Positions 18,287 to 26,694 of a DNA stretch of 35,268 nt are shown one piece after another (position 1 is the stretch's first letter; the number at the start of each line of letters is the position of its first letter). The DNA comes from an uncultured Ruminococcus sp. (GTDB taxonomy: Bacteria; Bacillota; Clostridia; Oscillospirales; Acutalibacteraceae): assembly GCA_902802985.1 (NCBI GenBank), contig CADCOE010000074.1:1-35268 (forward strand), given 5' to 3'. Under the pieces are notes generated by a model. That model saw only the letters and a program-made list of their open reading frames with translations, was not told the origin of the DNA and made no database searches. The position numbers and the translations under genes were made by a program.

Positions 18287-18334
18287 ATAAAATTTTATGG
18301 AGTGAGAAAAATAAAATTTTATGGAGTGAGAAAA
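18287..18334 (+). repeat. Perfect 24-bp tandem direct repeat upstream of the rplS promoter
   Basis: Two identical, adjacent 24-base units occupy 18287-18310 and 18311-18334. Each starts with the palindrome ATAAAATTTTAT and ends GGAGTGAGAAAA. The second unit ends five bases before the -35 element. The A/T-rich units could act as UP elements or protein sites, or may be a replication slippage product. Confidence 0.9.
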
Positions 18335-18339
18335 AATGC

Positions 18340-18368
18340 TTGCAATATCGGGAAATGTATGTTACAAT
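18340..18368 (+). promoter_or_regulatory. Sigma-A-type promoter of the rplS operon
   Basis: TTGCAA (18340-18345) and TACAAT (18363-18368) are separated by 17 bases. Transcription from about 18375 would give a leader of about 138 bases before rplS. Confidence 0.78.
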
Positions 18369-18375
18369 ATTCTAG

Positions 18376-18512
18376 TCTTTGAAACCGTCACTTGTGATGG
18401 GGTTTGAAGCCCGGCTGATTGCCGTACTTTGAAACGGGCAGTCCTCTGTTCATCCGGAAAATTTTTATAGTGAGATGAACAAGAATGTCTGAAATAACAG
18501 GAGGATTTAAAA
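18376..18512 (+). promoter_or_regulatory. Structured 5' leader of rplS (possible L19 leader)
   Basis: The leader can fold into three hairpins: AAACC/GGTTT (18382-18386 with 18401-18405), GCCCG/CGGGC (18409-18413 with 18435-18439) and GTTCATC/GATGAAC (18448-18454 with 18474-18480). A competing CGGC/GCCG pairing (18412-18415 with 18421-18424) overlaps the second stem. Leader RNAs before rplS that are thought to bind L19 are known in Firmicutes, so an autoregulatory element is likely. I have not matched it to the consensus. AGGAGG (18499-18504) is the ribosome binding site for rplS. Apart from this leader, the two promoters and the tandem repeat, I see nothing in the 354-base gap 18159-18512. 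Confidence 0.5.
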
Positions 18513-18863
18513 ATGGACGCACTTAAGACAATCGCAGCTTCCTCTGTTAAAGCAGAGGAAAACAAGCCTAAGTTTGAGATCGGTGACACAGTAAGAGTCA
18601 GCGTTAACATCCGTGAAGGCGAAAGAGAAAGAATTCAGATGTTTGAAGGTACTGTTATTGCTCGCCGTGGCAGTGGCGTGGCAGAAACTTTCACCGTTCG
18701 TCGTGTATCTTACGGTGTAGGTGTAGAAAGAGTATTTCCGGTACATTCTCCGAACGTTGTTGCCGTACAGACCATCAGAAAGGGTCGTGTACGCAGAAGC
18801 AAGCTCTATTATCTCCGTGACAGAGTTGGTAAGGCTGCTAAGGTTAAGGAACAAATCAGATAA
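18513..18863 (+). CDS. rplS: 50S ribosomal protein L19
   Basis: L19 lies at the 30S-50S interface of the ribosome. The 116-residue length is standard. Conserved stretches are seen: [56 protein letters not shown] and the C-terminal [19 protein letters not shown]. The ATG at 18513 is eight bases after AGGAGG. It heads the gene set rplS, signal peptidases, rbgA, rnhB and yraN, although a terminator follows it directly, so much of its transcript may end there. Confidence 0.98.
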   Translation: MDALKTIAASSVKAEENKPKFEIGDTVRVSVNIREGERERIQMFEGTVIARRGSGVAETFTVRRVSYGVGVERVFPVHSPNVVAVQTIRKGRVRRSKLYYLRDRVGKAAKVKEQIR

Positions 18864-18873
18864 TTACCGCAAC

Positions 18874-18903
18874 AAAAAAGGGACATTTTGTCCCTTTTTT
18901 GTT
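18874..18903 (+). terminator. Rho-independent terminator after rplS
   Basis: A perfect 12-bp stem (18874-18885 with 18889-18900), three-base loop and terminal T-run begin ten bases after the rplS stop. Genes downstream may depend on read-through or an unseen promoter. Confidence 0.85.
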
Positions 18904-18943
18904 ATCTCTTTCAATATTTGTACAAAAGTGGGAGCTGTCTGTT

Positions 18944-19483
18944 TTGAAATGGAAAAAAACAACCAAAAAACATATCACTGCTTTAACTGATCAGGCAGAC
19001 AGACGTGACTTAATTCGCAGCACGGCAGAATGGTTTGCTTTCGTCGGCGTTGTCATATTGGGTGCAGCTATTCTTTTGAATACCGTATTTGGCATAGAGG
19101 GAGTTGAACTCAATGGAAAACAAGTGTATGTTTTCGTAGCAGCCAATGACGGTTTAGAAAGAGGAGATGTGATCATAGCAGGTGATCTGTGTGCCGCAGT
19201 CAAGGCCTGCAGTGGGGAGCTGCTTCCGCTAACTGTCGATAATAACGCAGCGTGCCGCTGTATATGGTACCAAAATCAACTTTATACGGGCGGCGATATG
19301 GCGGCACTTCTGGACAGCGAAAACCATATCCCCGAGGAATATCTGCTTGTCCAAAATATCAGCAAAACAGAAAAAGATACTTATGAGCTTGTCAGAACGG
19401 ATTCAGTAACAGGAAAGGTTCAATTTGTTGTCTATCCTTATACGTATCTGGGCAAGACAGTATATGATGTCGTCAAGGAGTGA
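18944..19483 (+). CDS. Signal peptidase I-like protein without catalytic serine (probable pseudoenzyme)
   Basis: The 179-residue product has a basic cytoplasmic head, one hydrophobic helix (about 31-48) and an extracellular part. It sits directly before three signal peptidase genes, and its layout follows theirs. GLERGDVII aligns with the LQDGDRLVV region, AVK (K87) with the catalytic-Lys segment IVKRV, IPEEYLLVQN with IPEGYVFVMGDN, and GKVQFVVYPYTYLG with GKAVFRTFPLDNIG. The (S/P)SM box with the nucleophilic Ser is absent, and the MGDNR box is lost. I infer a catalytically dead S26 relative, perhaps regulatory or a partner of the active enzymes. The start is a TTG at 18944, nine bases after GGGAG. 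Homology rests on by-eye alignment and shared location. Confidence 0.6.
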   Translation: MKWKKTTKKHITALTDQADRRDLIRSTAEWFAFVGVVILGAAILLNTVFGIEGVELNGKQVYVFVAANDGLERGDVIIAGDLCAAVKACSGELLPLTVDNNAACRCIWYQNQLYTGGDMAALLDSENHIPEEYLLVQNISKTEKDTYELVRTDSVTGKVQFVVYPYTYLGKTVYDVVKE

Positions 19484-19618
19484 TGCACTCTGAGAGAATA
19501 TATCGGTCAACCGAAAAACAATTCTTCTGAAATACATTCAAAGCAAAAATTAAAAAAAACGAGTAACCATCAGAAAAGTCGAAAATGTAAAAAATGGGCC
19601 ATTCGCTTCCTGATCACT

Positions 19619-20149
19619 TTGAAACATATGACGCCAACGATCGCAGAACTGGTCAGTGGAGTGGTCTATGTTGTGATCATCAGCGGTGTTGCTATGACAT
19701 TTTTTTTCAGAACAGTGACCGTCAAGGGATCTTCTATGACAGATACATTACAGTCACAGGACAAACTGGTGGTGTCCACTTTCAACTATCATCCTCATAA
19801 CGGCGATATTGTTGTGATTACCCACGGAGCCAGATACCAAGCTCCTATTATTAAGCGTATTATCGCCACAGAAGGGCAGACAGTCAATATTGATTATCTG
19901 TCGGGCGATGTGATTGTTGATGGTGTCATACTCAATGAAGATTACATCAAGGGAACCACTAAACAGCTAAGCAACCCTGTGGAACTGCCGATGACAGTCC
20001 CTGAGGGATATGTGTTTGTGATGGGCGATAACAGAGAAGGTTCATCAGACAGCAGAACCAGACGTATTGATATTGTACCTGTACAGAACATAGTAGGCAA
20101 GGCGGTGTTCAGAACGTTCCCACTGGACAATATTGGAATTATCAGCTGA
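19619..20149 (+). CDS. lepB: Type I signal peptidase, copy 1 of 3
   Basis: Signal peptidase I removes Sec/Tat signal peptides at the outer face of the membrane by a Ser-Lys dyad. From TTG 19619 the protein has 176 residues: one membrane helix (about 10-30), GSSMTDTL with nucleophile S39, IIKRIIATEGQ with general base K79, and VMGDNREGSSDSR. The frame stays open back to the stop of the previous gene (19481-19483), and no start codon near 19619 has a ribosome binding site. The only good one, AAGGAG (19475-19480), is nine bases before a CTG at 19490. That start would add 43 mostly basic residues, giving a cytoplasmic head comparable to copies 2 and 3. The true start is therefore uncertain. Confidence 0.88.
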   Translation: MKHMTPTIAELVSGVVYVVIISGVAMTFFFRTVTVKGSSMTDTLQSQDKLVVSTFNYHPHNGDIVVITHGARYQAPIIKRIIATEGQTVNIDYLSGDVIVDGVILNEDYIKGTTKQLSNPVELPMTVPEGYVFVMGDNREGSSDSRTRRIDIVPVQNIVGKAVFRTFPLDNIGIIS

Positions 20150-20162
20150 CGGAGGTGTTGTT

Positions 20163-20750
20163 ATGTCAAAAAAAATGAACTCATCGAAAAAAAACGAGAA
20201 AAAACAAGAGGAGATGGAAAAACCATCGTTTTCGTTTTGTGTGTATGACTGGGCAAAAACGATCATTACTATGTTGGTTTTTGTGATGTTGATATTGACG
20301 TTTGTTTTCAGACAGGTGACGGTAAGTGGTCCGTCAATGAATGATACGCTTCACAATGCCGACCGGCTGATCATTACCAATTTTATGTATCAGCCGCACA
20401 ACGGGGACATTATTATAGCCAGCCACGGTGACTTTTATGAGGATGCGATCGTTAAAAGAGTCATCGCTACTCAAGGACAAAAAATCAGAATTGACTATGA
20501 AAACAGCAAGGTGTATGTTAACGGTAAGGAGCTGGATGAACCCTATGCTAAGGGAAAAACCATTATGCTTTCGGATATGCTGGACATTCCTGACGTCATT
20601 CCGGAAGGATATGTCTTTGTAATGGGGGATAACAGGGAAAACTCTGTGGACAGCCGTTCCAGGGAAATTGGACTTATTCCTGTGCAGAATATTATTGGTA
20701 AGGCGATCTTCCGTGTCTATCCGTTCGATACATTCGGTGGATTGACGTGA
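20163..20750 (+). CDS. lepB: Type I signal peptidase, copy 2 of 3
   Basis: The 195-residue product has a Lys/Glu-rich cytoplasmic head (1-20), one membrane helix (about 31-49), then VSGPSMNDTL with nucleophile S58, IVKRVIATQGQ with base K98, and VMGDNRENSVDSR. This is the compact single-span form typical of Gram-positive SipS-type enzymes. GGAGG (20151-20155) is seven bases before the ATG at 20163, and an upstream TTG in frame at 20133 overlaps the previous gene. It is 13 bases from copy 1. The QVTVSGPSMNDTL stretch is shared with copy 3, so these two look like the more recent duplicates. Confidence 0.94.
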   Translation: MSKKMNSSKKNEKKQEEMEKPSFSFCVYDWAKTIITMLVFVMLILTFVFRQVTVSGPSMNDTLHNADRLIITNFMYQPHNGDIIIASHGDFYEDAIVKRVIATQGQKIRIDYENSKVYVNGKELDEPYAKGKTIMLSDMLDIPDVIPEGYVFVMGDNRENSVDSRSREIGLIPVQNIIGKAIFRVYPFDTFGGLT

Positions 20751-20783
20751 TCAGTGACAATACAACAAGAGAGGTGCTCCGCA

Positions 20784-21380
20784 ATGTCGGAAGAAATCAA
20801 AAAAACCGAACAGGGACAATCTTCCCTTCCCGAGCGGGAAACCGGGGAACGGGAAATGACACTGCTTGAAGTGGTGTTTGAATGGACAAGTGCTTTGATA
20901 TTTGCCCTTGTTTTTGTATTGCTGCTGTTGACATTTGTTTTCAGGCAGGTGACAGTAAGCGGTCCGTCAATGAATGATACACTTCAGGACGGTGACAGGC
21001 TGGTTGTGACCAATATGATGTATGAAGTGCAGGACGGCGATATTATTGTTGCCAGTCACGGTGAAAATTACGATAATGCAATCATTAAGCGAGTGATCGC
21101 CACTGCCGGACAATCTCTTTCTATCAACTATGATACGGGGGAGGTCAAAGTGGATGGCGTTGTTCTTCGTGAACACTACATAAAAGGCACCACAAAAGAA
21201 CCCTCTCGTCCTCTTGATGTGCCTGAAACTATTCCCGAAGGCTATGTTTTTGTAATGGGCGACAACCGTGAACATTCTCTTGACAGCCGCAGTACCGATA
21301 TAGGACTGATCCCCTACAATAACATCGTCGGAAAGGTCATTTTCAGAATGTATCCGTGGTATTCATTAGGGAGCGTATAA
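20784..21380 (+). CDS. lepB: Type I signal peptidase, copy 3 of 3
   Basis: The 198-residue product has a Glu-rich polar head, a membrane helix (about 35-53), FRQVTVSGPSMNDTL with nucleophile S62, IIKRVIATAGQ with base K102, and VMGDNREHSLDSRS. The ATG at 20784 follows GAGAGGTG. An in-frame upstream start at 20754 has no such site. It lies 33 bases after copy 2 and 72 bases before rbgA. The three active copies differ mainly in the cytoplasmic head and the loop after the catalytic Lys, which may give different substrate preference. Confidence 0.94.
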   Translation: MSEEIKKTEQGQSSLPERETGEREMTLLEVVFEWTSALIFALVFVLLLLTFVFRQVTVSGPSMNDTLQDGDRLVVTNMMYEVQDGDIIVASHGENYDNAIIKRVIATAGQSLSINYDTGEVKVDGVVLREHYIKGTTKEPSRPLDVPETIPEGYVFVMGDNREHSLDSRSTDIGLIPYNNIVGKVIFRMYPWYSLGSV

Positions 21381-21452
21381 GAACTGTTTTGGTGAGTATA
21401 CCGATGACCGACAAAATGGTCAAAATTTTCAACTTTGATTTGGGTGAATATA

Positions 21453-22340
21453 ATGGAAGAATTAAAGACAATTCAATGGTTTCCGGGTCATATGACCAAA
21501 ACCAAAAGAAAAATAGAGTCACAGCTGAAATTAATTGATGCTGTAGCGATCCTTTTGGATGCCCGTGTACCTTATTCGAGCTGTAATCCCGACTTACGCA
21601 GTATCATCAATAATAAACCTCGTGTGATGATACTTAATAAATGTGATATGGCGGATCCGTCCGAAACCAAAAAATGGCTCAGAACGTTTCAGCAGAACAA
21701 TATCAGTGCGATTGCTCTTGACTGTAAATCCGGCAGGGGACTGAATGCCTTTATTCCTACGGTGAAAAACGTACTTTCGGATAAGTTGGAATTGTGGAAA
21801 TCCAAGGGAATGACAGGGAGAACGATTAAAGTAATGGTAGTAGGTATCCCTAATGTCGGTAAATCATCATTTATTAACCGGATGTCCAAGCAGAACCGTG
21901 CCAAAGTAGAGGACAGACCCGGTGTTACCAGAGGCAACCAGTGGTTTACCATCGGCAAAGGCTTTGATTTGCTTGATACACCGGGTGTACTGTGGCCAAA
22001 ATTTGACGATCAATCCGTGGGAGAAAAGCTTGCCTATATCGGTTCGGTGAAAGATGATGTACTGGATACCGAAACACTCAGCGGCAGATTGTTGGTTTAT
22101 CTGAGAGATCATCATATAGAGCCGCTTTGTACACGTTATAAACTGAATAAGGATGAAATTACCGGACTGCGTGATTATGAATTGCTGGAGCTTGTCGGCA
22201 GAAAGCGTGGTATGCTGATTTCAGGCGGTGAGATCGACACCGAAAGAGCGGCAGCGGCGGTGCTGGATGAATTTCGTAGTGCCACTCTCGGCAAAATTAC
22301 ACTTGATAAGGCGGATGATTATTCCAATGTTAGAATATGA
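21453..22340 (+). CDS. rbgA: Ribosome biogenesis GTPase RbgA (YlqF)
   Basis: RbgA is a circularly permuted GTPase needed for late assembly of the 50S subunit (L16 incorporation) in Firmicutes. The permuted order is visible in 295 residues: G4 NKCD (62-65) comes before G1 GIPNVGKSS (131-139), then G2 GVTRG, then G3 DTPG (175-178). The start region [16 protein letters not shown] is typical of the family. The frame extends up to 21435, but the ATG at 21453 follows GGGTGA with good spacing. The end overlaps rnhB by 14 bases, so the two are probably translationally coupled. Confidence 0.96.
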   Translation: MEELKTIQWFPGHMTKTKRKIESQLKLIDAVAILLDARVPYSSCNPDLRSIINNKPRVMILNKCDMADPSETKKWLRTFQQNNISAIALDCKSGRGLNAFIPTVKNVLSDKLELWKSKGMTGRTIKVMVVGIPNVGKSSFINRMSKQNRAKVEDRPGVTRGNQWFTIGKGFDLLDTPGVLWPKFDDQSVGEKLAYIGSVKDDVLDTETLSGRLLVYLRDHHIEPLCTRYKLNKDEITGLRDYELLELVGRKRGMLISGGEIDTERAAAAVLDEFRSATLGKITLDKADDYSNVRI

Positions 22341-22932
22341 AGCATTGTATACCTCTCAGGGTTATCGGGCGGTTTGCGGTGTTGATGAAGCGGGCAGAGG
22401 ACCGCTGGCAGGACCTGTATGTGCAGCAGCGGTGATTTTTCCTGAAGGTCTGGTGATAGAGGGTGTTGATGACTCCAAAAAACTGACCGAAAAAAAGCGT
22501 GAACTGCTTTTTGATATTATCAAAGAAAAAGCATTGGCATACTCTGTGGCTTGGGCGAGTGTGGAAGAAATCGAAGAAATGAATATTCTCAATGCCGCAA
22601 TGCTTGCGATGAAACGTGCGGTAGAGAATTTGTCAGTTAAAGCGGATTTTGCACTGATCGACGGCAACAAAACCCCGCAGTTGACAATTCCCTGCCTGGC
22701 AATCGTCAAGGGAGATGCTCTTTCACAGTCGATTGCGGCGGCGTCCATTTTGGCAAAGGTGAGCCGTGACAGATTAATGCTGGAGTTGGCGAAAAAATAT
22801 CCGCAGTATCATTTTGAAAAACACAAGGGTTACGGGACAAAGGTGCATCGTGATGCGTTGCTTGAATATGGGCCGTGTGAGATCCATCGTCCGTCTTTCC
22901 TCAAGAAGATATTGGCGGTCAAAGATGAGTGA
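22327..22932 (+). CDS. rnhB: Ribonuclease HII
   Basis: RNase HII cuts RNA in RNA-DNA hybrids and single ribonucleotides in DNA. Family motifs in 201 residues are [14 protein letters not shown] (catalytic D20 and E21), [20 protein letters not shown] (the third acidic residue), [15 protein letters not shown] and a C-terminal HKGYGTKVH. The long frame starts earlier (22228), but that part overlaps rbgA. The ATG at 22327 gives the conserved N-terminus, and a weak site (AAGG) precedes it. It overlaps yraN by 8 bases. Confidence 0.96.
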   Translation: MLEYEALYTSQGYRAVCGVDEAGRGPLAGPVCAAAVIFPEGLVIEGVDDSKKLTEKKRELLFDIIKEKALAYSVAWASVEEIEEMNILNAAMLAMKRAVENLSVKADFALIDGNKTPQLTIPCLAIVKGDALSQSIAAASILAKVSRDRLMLELAKKYPQYHFEKHKGYGTKVHRDALLEYGPCEIHRPSFLKKILAVKDE

Positions 22933-23338
22933 TACAAAAAAGCGTCAGACGTATATAAAAAAGATAGGCAATAGAGGAGAAGCAGCGGCACTGTCTTATT
23001 TGCAGAAAAAAGGCTATGAGCCGGTGGAACGGAACTATCATTCGATTTACGGTGAAATAGATCTGATCGTGAAAAATAGTGAGTATATTGTGTTTGCAGA
23101 GGTCAAGACAAGAAACTGTTCTGCCATAGCGGCTCCTGCTGCTTTTGTGACTAAATCTAAGCAAAGAAAATTGCTGCGGACGGCAGCGTTGTATCTGGAG
23201 GAACACCCTATTGATTTGCAGCCATCATTCGATGTGGTAGAAGTAACCTATGACAAAGTAACCCAAGAAATCATTGATATTTGCCATATTCCCAATGCTT
23301 TTGCTTCTGTGTACGGGACGTATGACATTGATTTTTGA
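22925..23338 (+). CDS. yraN: UPF0102 (YraN) family nuclease-like protein
   Basis: The 137-residue protein has the UPF0102 core: [26 protein letters not shown], then [21 protein letters not shown], the D/ExK pattern of a restriction-endonuclease-like fold. This family commonly follows rnhB in Firmicutes, as it does here. Its function is unproven, with links to DNA uptake or repair only by context. The ATG at 22925 overlaps the rnhB stop (ATGAGTGA), and the upstream in-frame codons lie inside rnhB. A terminator follows. Confidence 0.93.
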   Translation: MSDTKKRQTYIKKIGNRGEAAALSYLQKKGYEPVERNYHSIYGEIDLIVKNSEYIVFAEVKTRNCSAIAAPAAFVTKSKQRKLLRTAALYLEEHPIDLQPSFDVVEVTYDKVTQEIIDICHIPNAFASVYGTYDIDF

Positions 23339-23380
23339 TGTATCATTGATAGGATATTTGACATAAATTGAAACGAAGGA

Positions 23381-23409
23381 AAGCACTTGATCCATTCAAG
23401 TGCTTTTTG
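23381..23409 (+). terminator. Rho-independent terminator after yraN
   Basis: A 10-bp stem (23381-23390 with 23396-23405), 5-base loop and TTT close the rplS-to-yraN gene set. Confidence 0.83.
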
Positions 23410-23487
23410 AGGTGCGGAAAAAAGAAACAACAGACTCTCAAAAGTATTTTATCTCATTCTGACGAACTTTTGAAAGGGGAGTGACAG

Positions 23488-24420
23488 ATGAAGTTGTTTG
23501 ACCTTCACTGTGACACATTGTACAGAGCCTATACAGAAAACGGCCATTTGCTTCATAACAATTTTCACATATCGTTTGACAAAGCAGACGGGCTGGCTCC
23601 ATATATACAGTGTATGGCGGTATGGATCCCCGATGAATACAGGGGAAAAGATGCCGAAAGACTTTTTGACGGCTGCGTTCATACAATGAAAACACAACTT
23701 GCCGATACAGCAATCAGGTGGTGCAAAAGCAAACAGGACATTGAGCTTGCTGTTCGCCAAAATCAAAAGGCCGTGATATTGACGGCAGAAAGCGGTGCCG
23801 TTCTGAATGGTAAGCTGGAAAATATCCCTAAACTTGCTGACATCGGTGTCAGAATGATGACCCTGACGTGGAATGGTACCAATGAATTGGGAGACGGCGT
23901 CGGTGTAGAAGAAAATAATCGTGGATTGTCGGAATTCGGACGACAATGCATCGGTGAAATGGAAAAACATCATATTATTGTTGATGTGTCACACGCAAGC
24001 GAAAAAATTTTTGATGAGGTGGCACAAATTGCACAAAAACCGTTTGTCGCTTCTCATTCCGATGCAAAAGAGATTTGTTATCACCGAAGAAATCTGACAG
24101 ATCACCAATTTGCCGTTATTCAACAGAAAGGCGGCATCGTCGGAATGAATTTTTGCCGAGATTTTCTTCATAAAGACAAGACAAAAGCAAAAATGTATGA
24201 TATAATAAGACACATCGAACACTTTCTGTCGCTCGGAGGAGAAAAGGTCATTGCTATGGGCGGCGATTTTGACGGTGCCGACATACCGTCCGATATGAAA
24301 GGACTGCCATCAATGTTGGAACTGTATGAATTGTTGTTGCGCCGTAACTATAGCGAACAGTTGTTGGAGGACATTTTCTTTTATAATGCCTATCGCTTTT
24401 TTATGCGTTGCTGTCCGTGA
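23488..24420 (+). CDS. Membrane dipeptidase-like metallopeptidase (M19)
   Basis: M19 enzymes are zinc dipeptidases with a TIM-barrel fold. The 310 residues hold the ligands: DLHCDT (H7, D9), AESGA (E101), VDVSHAS (H169) and VASHSD (H190). GGDFDGAD near residue 255 is also typical. No signal peptide is seen, so it is probably cytoplasmic and may process D-containing or cyclic dipeptides. GAAAGGGGAG precedes the ATG. It stands between a terminator and thrC with a 54-base gap, so it may be co-transcribed with thrC. Confidence 0.92.
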   Translation: MKLFDLHCDTLYRAYTENGHLLHNNFHISFDKADGLAPYIQCMAVWIPDEYRGKDAERLFDGCVHTMKTQLADTAIRWCKSKQDIELAVRQNQKAVILTAESGAVLNGKLENIPKLADIGVRMMTLTWNGTNELGDGVGVEENNRGLSEFGRQCIGEMEKHHIIVDVSHASEKIFDEVAQIAQKPFVASHSDAKEICYHRRNLTDHQFAVIQQKGGIVGMNFCRDFLHKDKTKAKMYDIIRHIEHFLSLGGEKVIAMGGDFDGADIPSDMKGLPSMLELYELLLRRNYSEQLLEDIFFYNAYRFFMRCCP

Positions 24421-24474
24421 CCTGCGGCAGAATGTATCTCAAACTAAGAAATCCAAAGAAAGAGGGAAGTCACT

Positions 24475-25980
24475 ATGAATTACAACAGTACCAGAAACAA
24501 AAATACGGTTGTATCTGCTTCGCAGGCAATCGCACAGGGTATCTCGGAGGAGGGAGGTCTTTTTGTACCGCAGTCGCTTCCGAAATACACACTTGATGAT
24601 ATAAAGGCTCTTGCAGAAAAAGATTACAGAGGCAGAGCAAAGAAAATTCTCGGCGATTTCCTTTCGGATTTTACCGAGGAAGAAATCAATGACAGCGTAG
24701 AAGCAGCTTACACTGCTGCTAAATTTGGCTCGGATAATCCTGCTCCCATTTCCTATATTGAGAGCGGCGACACAAAGATGTCTGTATTGGAGCTGTGGCA
24801 CGGTCCGACTTGTGCTTTTAAAGATATGGCACTCCAGATCTTGCCGCACCTCTTGACCAAGTCCGTCAAAAAGACTTATAACGGCAAAGAAGCAGTCATT
24901 CTTGTGGCTACAAGCGGTGATACCGGCAAGGCAGCATTGGAAGGTTTTAAGGATGTAGAGGGTACCAAAATGATGGTGTTTTATCCTGTTGACGGCGTTA
25001 GCCCAATGCAAAAGCGTCAGATGGCTACCCAGCAGGGCAGCAATGTCAGTGTAGTAGCCATTAAAGGCAACTTTGACGATGCACAGACAGGCGTTAAAAA
25101 GATTTTTACCAATAATGCTATCAAAGCCAAATTGGCTCAAAACAACAAGCTTTTCTCCAGTGCTAACTCCATTAACTGGGGCAGACTGCTTCCTCAAATC
25201 GTTTATTACTTCTCTGCTTACTGCGATATGCTCAACGAGGGCAAGATCAATGCAGGCGACAAGATCAATGTGGCTGTTCCTACCGGTAATTTTGGCAATA
25301 TCCTCGCTTCTTTCTATGCAATGAATATGGGACTCCCTGTCGCTAAGTTTATCTGCGCGTCTAATTCCAACAACGTGCTGACAGACTTTATCGCAACCGG
25401 TACTTATGATAAAAAGAGACAGTTCTATACCACGATCTCTCCTTCAATGGATATTCTTGTTTCCAGCAATCTGGAAAGACTTCTTTATCACCTTACAGAC
25501 GGCAATGATGCCAAGGTGGCACAGTGGATGAAAGAGCTTTCAACAGAGGGTAAATATACAGTGGATGCTGATGTTAAGGCAAAAATCGACAGCCTGTTCT
25601 TCGGGGGATTTTGTGATGATGAAAATACACAGAAAACGATCTGTGACCTTTATCAAAACGAAAATTATCTTGCCGATACCCATACCGCTGTCGCTGTTAA
25701 TGTATATCAGCAGTATGCAGCAAAAACAGGGGATACTACCCCCACCGTCATCGCTTCTACCGCAAGCCCGTATAAATTCTCCAAGAGCGTTTTGATGGCT
25801 ATTACAGAGGACAAGCTCCCCGAAGATGAATTTGCGATGGTGGATGAGCTTTCGGCAAAAACAAAGACGGCTGTTCCTGCTCCGCTTGCTTCTCTGAAAG
25901 ATGCCAAGGTAAGATTTGAAAAAGAATGTGAAGTCAGCGAAATGCCTCAGGTCGTTCTTGACAGCCTTTCTATCGGCTGA
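24475..25980 (+). CDS. thrC: Threonine synthase
   Basis: It converts O-phosphohomoserine to threonine with pyridoxal phosphate, the last step of threonine synthesis. In 501 residues the N-terminal MNYNSTRNKN start, GPTCAFKDMALQ with PLP-binding K116, ATSGDTGKAALEGF (phosphate loop) and VPTGNFGNILASFYA all fit the longer bacterial ThrC class. AGAGGGAAG precedes the ATG at 24475. No T-box or riboswitch fold is apparent in the short upstream gap. A phosphoesterase gene follows after 10 bases. Confidence 0.96.
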   Translation: MNYNSTRNKNTVVSASQAIAQGISEEGGLFVPQSLPKYTLDDIKALAEKDYRGRAKKILGDFLSDFTEEEINDSVEAAYTAAKFGSDNPAPISYIESGDTKMSVLELWHGPTCAFKDMALQILPHLLTKSVKKTYNGKEAVILVATSGDTGKAALEGFKDVEGTKMMVFYPVDGVSPMQKRQMATQQGSNVSVVAIKGNFDDAQTGVKKIFTNNAIKAKLAQNNKLFSSANSINWGRLLPQIVYYFSAYCDMLNEGKINAGDKINVAVPTGNFGNILASFYAMNMGLPVAKFICASNSNNVLTDFIATGTYDKKRQFYTTISPSMDILVSSNLERLLYHLTDGNDAKVAQWMKELSTEGKYTVDADVKAKIDSLFFGGFCDDENTQKTICDLYQNENYLADTHTAVAVNVYQQYAAKTGDTTPTVIASTASPYKFSKSVLMAITEDKLPEDEFAMVDELSAKTKTAVPAPLASLKDAKVRFEKECEVSEMPQVVLDSLSIG

Positions 25981-25990
25981 GGATAAACTG

Positions 25991-26680
25991 ATGGCTGTTT
26001 ATGCAATCGCAGATCTTCATTTGTCCTTCGGAACAGATAAGCCGATGGACGTATTTCCCGGTTGGACAAACTATACCGAACGTATCAGACAAAACTGGCA
26101 AAAATTAGTAACACCAAATGATACAGTGGTGATTGCCGGCGATATTTCGTGGGCAATGAACCTGAATGACATTGACAACGATTTCCGTTTTATCAATAAT
26201 CTTAACGGCAAAAAAATTATTTTGAAAGGCAATCACGATTATTGGTGGACGACCAAAGCCAAAATGGATCGGTATATTTCCGATAATGGTTTTGACACTA
26301 TTTCAATTTTGCACAATAATTATTATGTTGCCGATGGTACGGCAATATGCGGTTCCCGAGGTTGGTTTTACGATGCGGAAGCCGATGCCGACAAGCTTAT
26401 TCTCAATCGTGAAGTGGGCAGAATAAGATTGTCTGTGGAGCCTGCTTTGAAAGCAGGCTATGATCCTGTCGTCTTTTTGCATTATCCTCCGATCTACAAT
26501 AATATCGAATGTGATGAAATTATGAGCGTGTTGAAAGAGTACCGCATTAAAAAGTGCTTTTACGGTCATATTCACGGAGGAAACGCCGCAAAACGTGCCT
26601 TTATCGGTGAAAAGGACGGAATACAATTCAAATTGATCGCCTGCGATTATATCGGATTTGTTCCGATGGCAATTAAGTGA
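25991..26680 (+). CDS. Calcineurin-like metallophosphoesterase (COG1768 type)
   Basis: A 229-residue phosphohydrolase with the metallophosphoesterase motifs in order: IADLHLS (D-x-H), VIAGDISWAMN (GDxx), LKGNHDYWW (GNHD), FLHYPPI and YGHIHGG (GHxH). The WAMN and HDYWW variants resemble a subgroup of predicted phosphohydrolases of unknown substrate found in Clostridia. The frame extends upstream over thrC, but the ATG at 25991, seven bases after TGAGGA, gives the natural N-terminus. It is probably co-translated with thrC. Its substrate is unknown. Confidence 0.87.
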   Translation: MAVYAIADLHLSFGTDKPMDVFPGWTNYTERIRQNWQKLVTPNDTVVIAGDISWAMNLNDIDNDFRFINNLNGKKIILKGNHDYWWTTKAKMDRYISDNGFDTISILHNNYYVADGTAICGSRGWFYDAEADADKLILNREVGRIRLSVEPALKAGYDPVVFLHYPPIYNNIECDEIMSVLKEYRIKKCFYGHIHGGNAAKRAFIGEKDGIQFKLIACDYIGFVPMAIK

Positions 26681-26694
26681 TCGGACAAACAAAA

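Noticed and set aside
24421..24474. T-box or threonine attenuator before thrC
   Set aside because: The gap is only 54 bases, with no T-box sequence or terminator hairpin.
24439..25197. 252-codon open frame on the minus strand over thrC
   Set aside because: thrC is certain on the plus strand. The minus frame has no ribosome binding site or recognisable motif.
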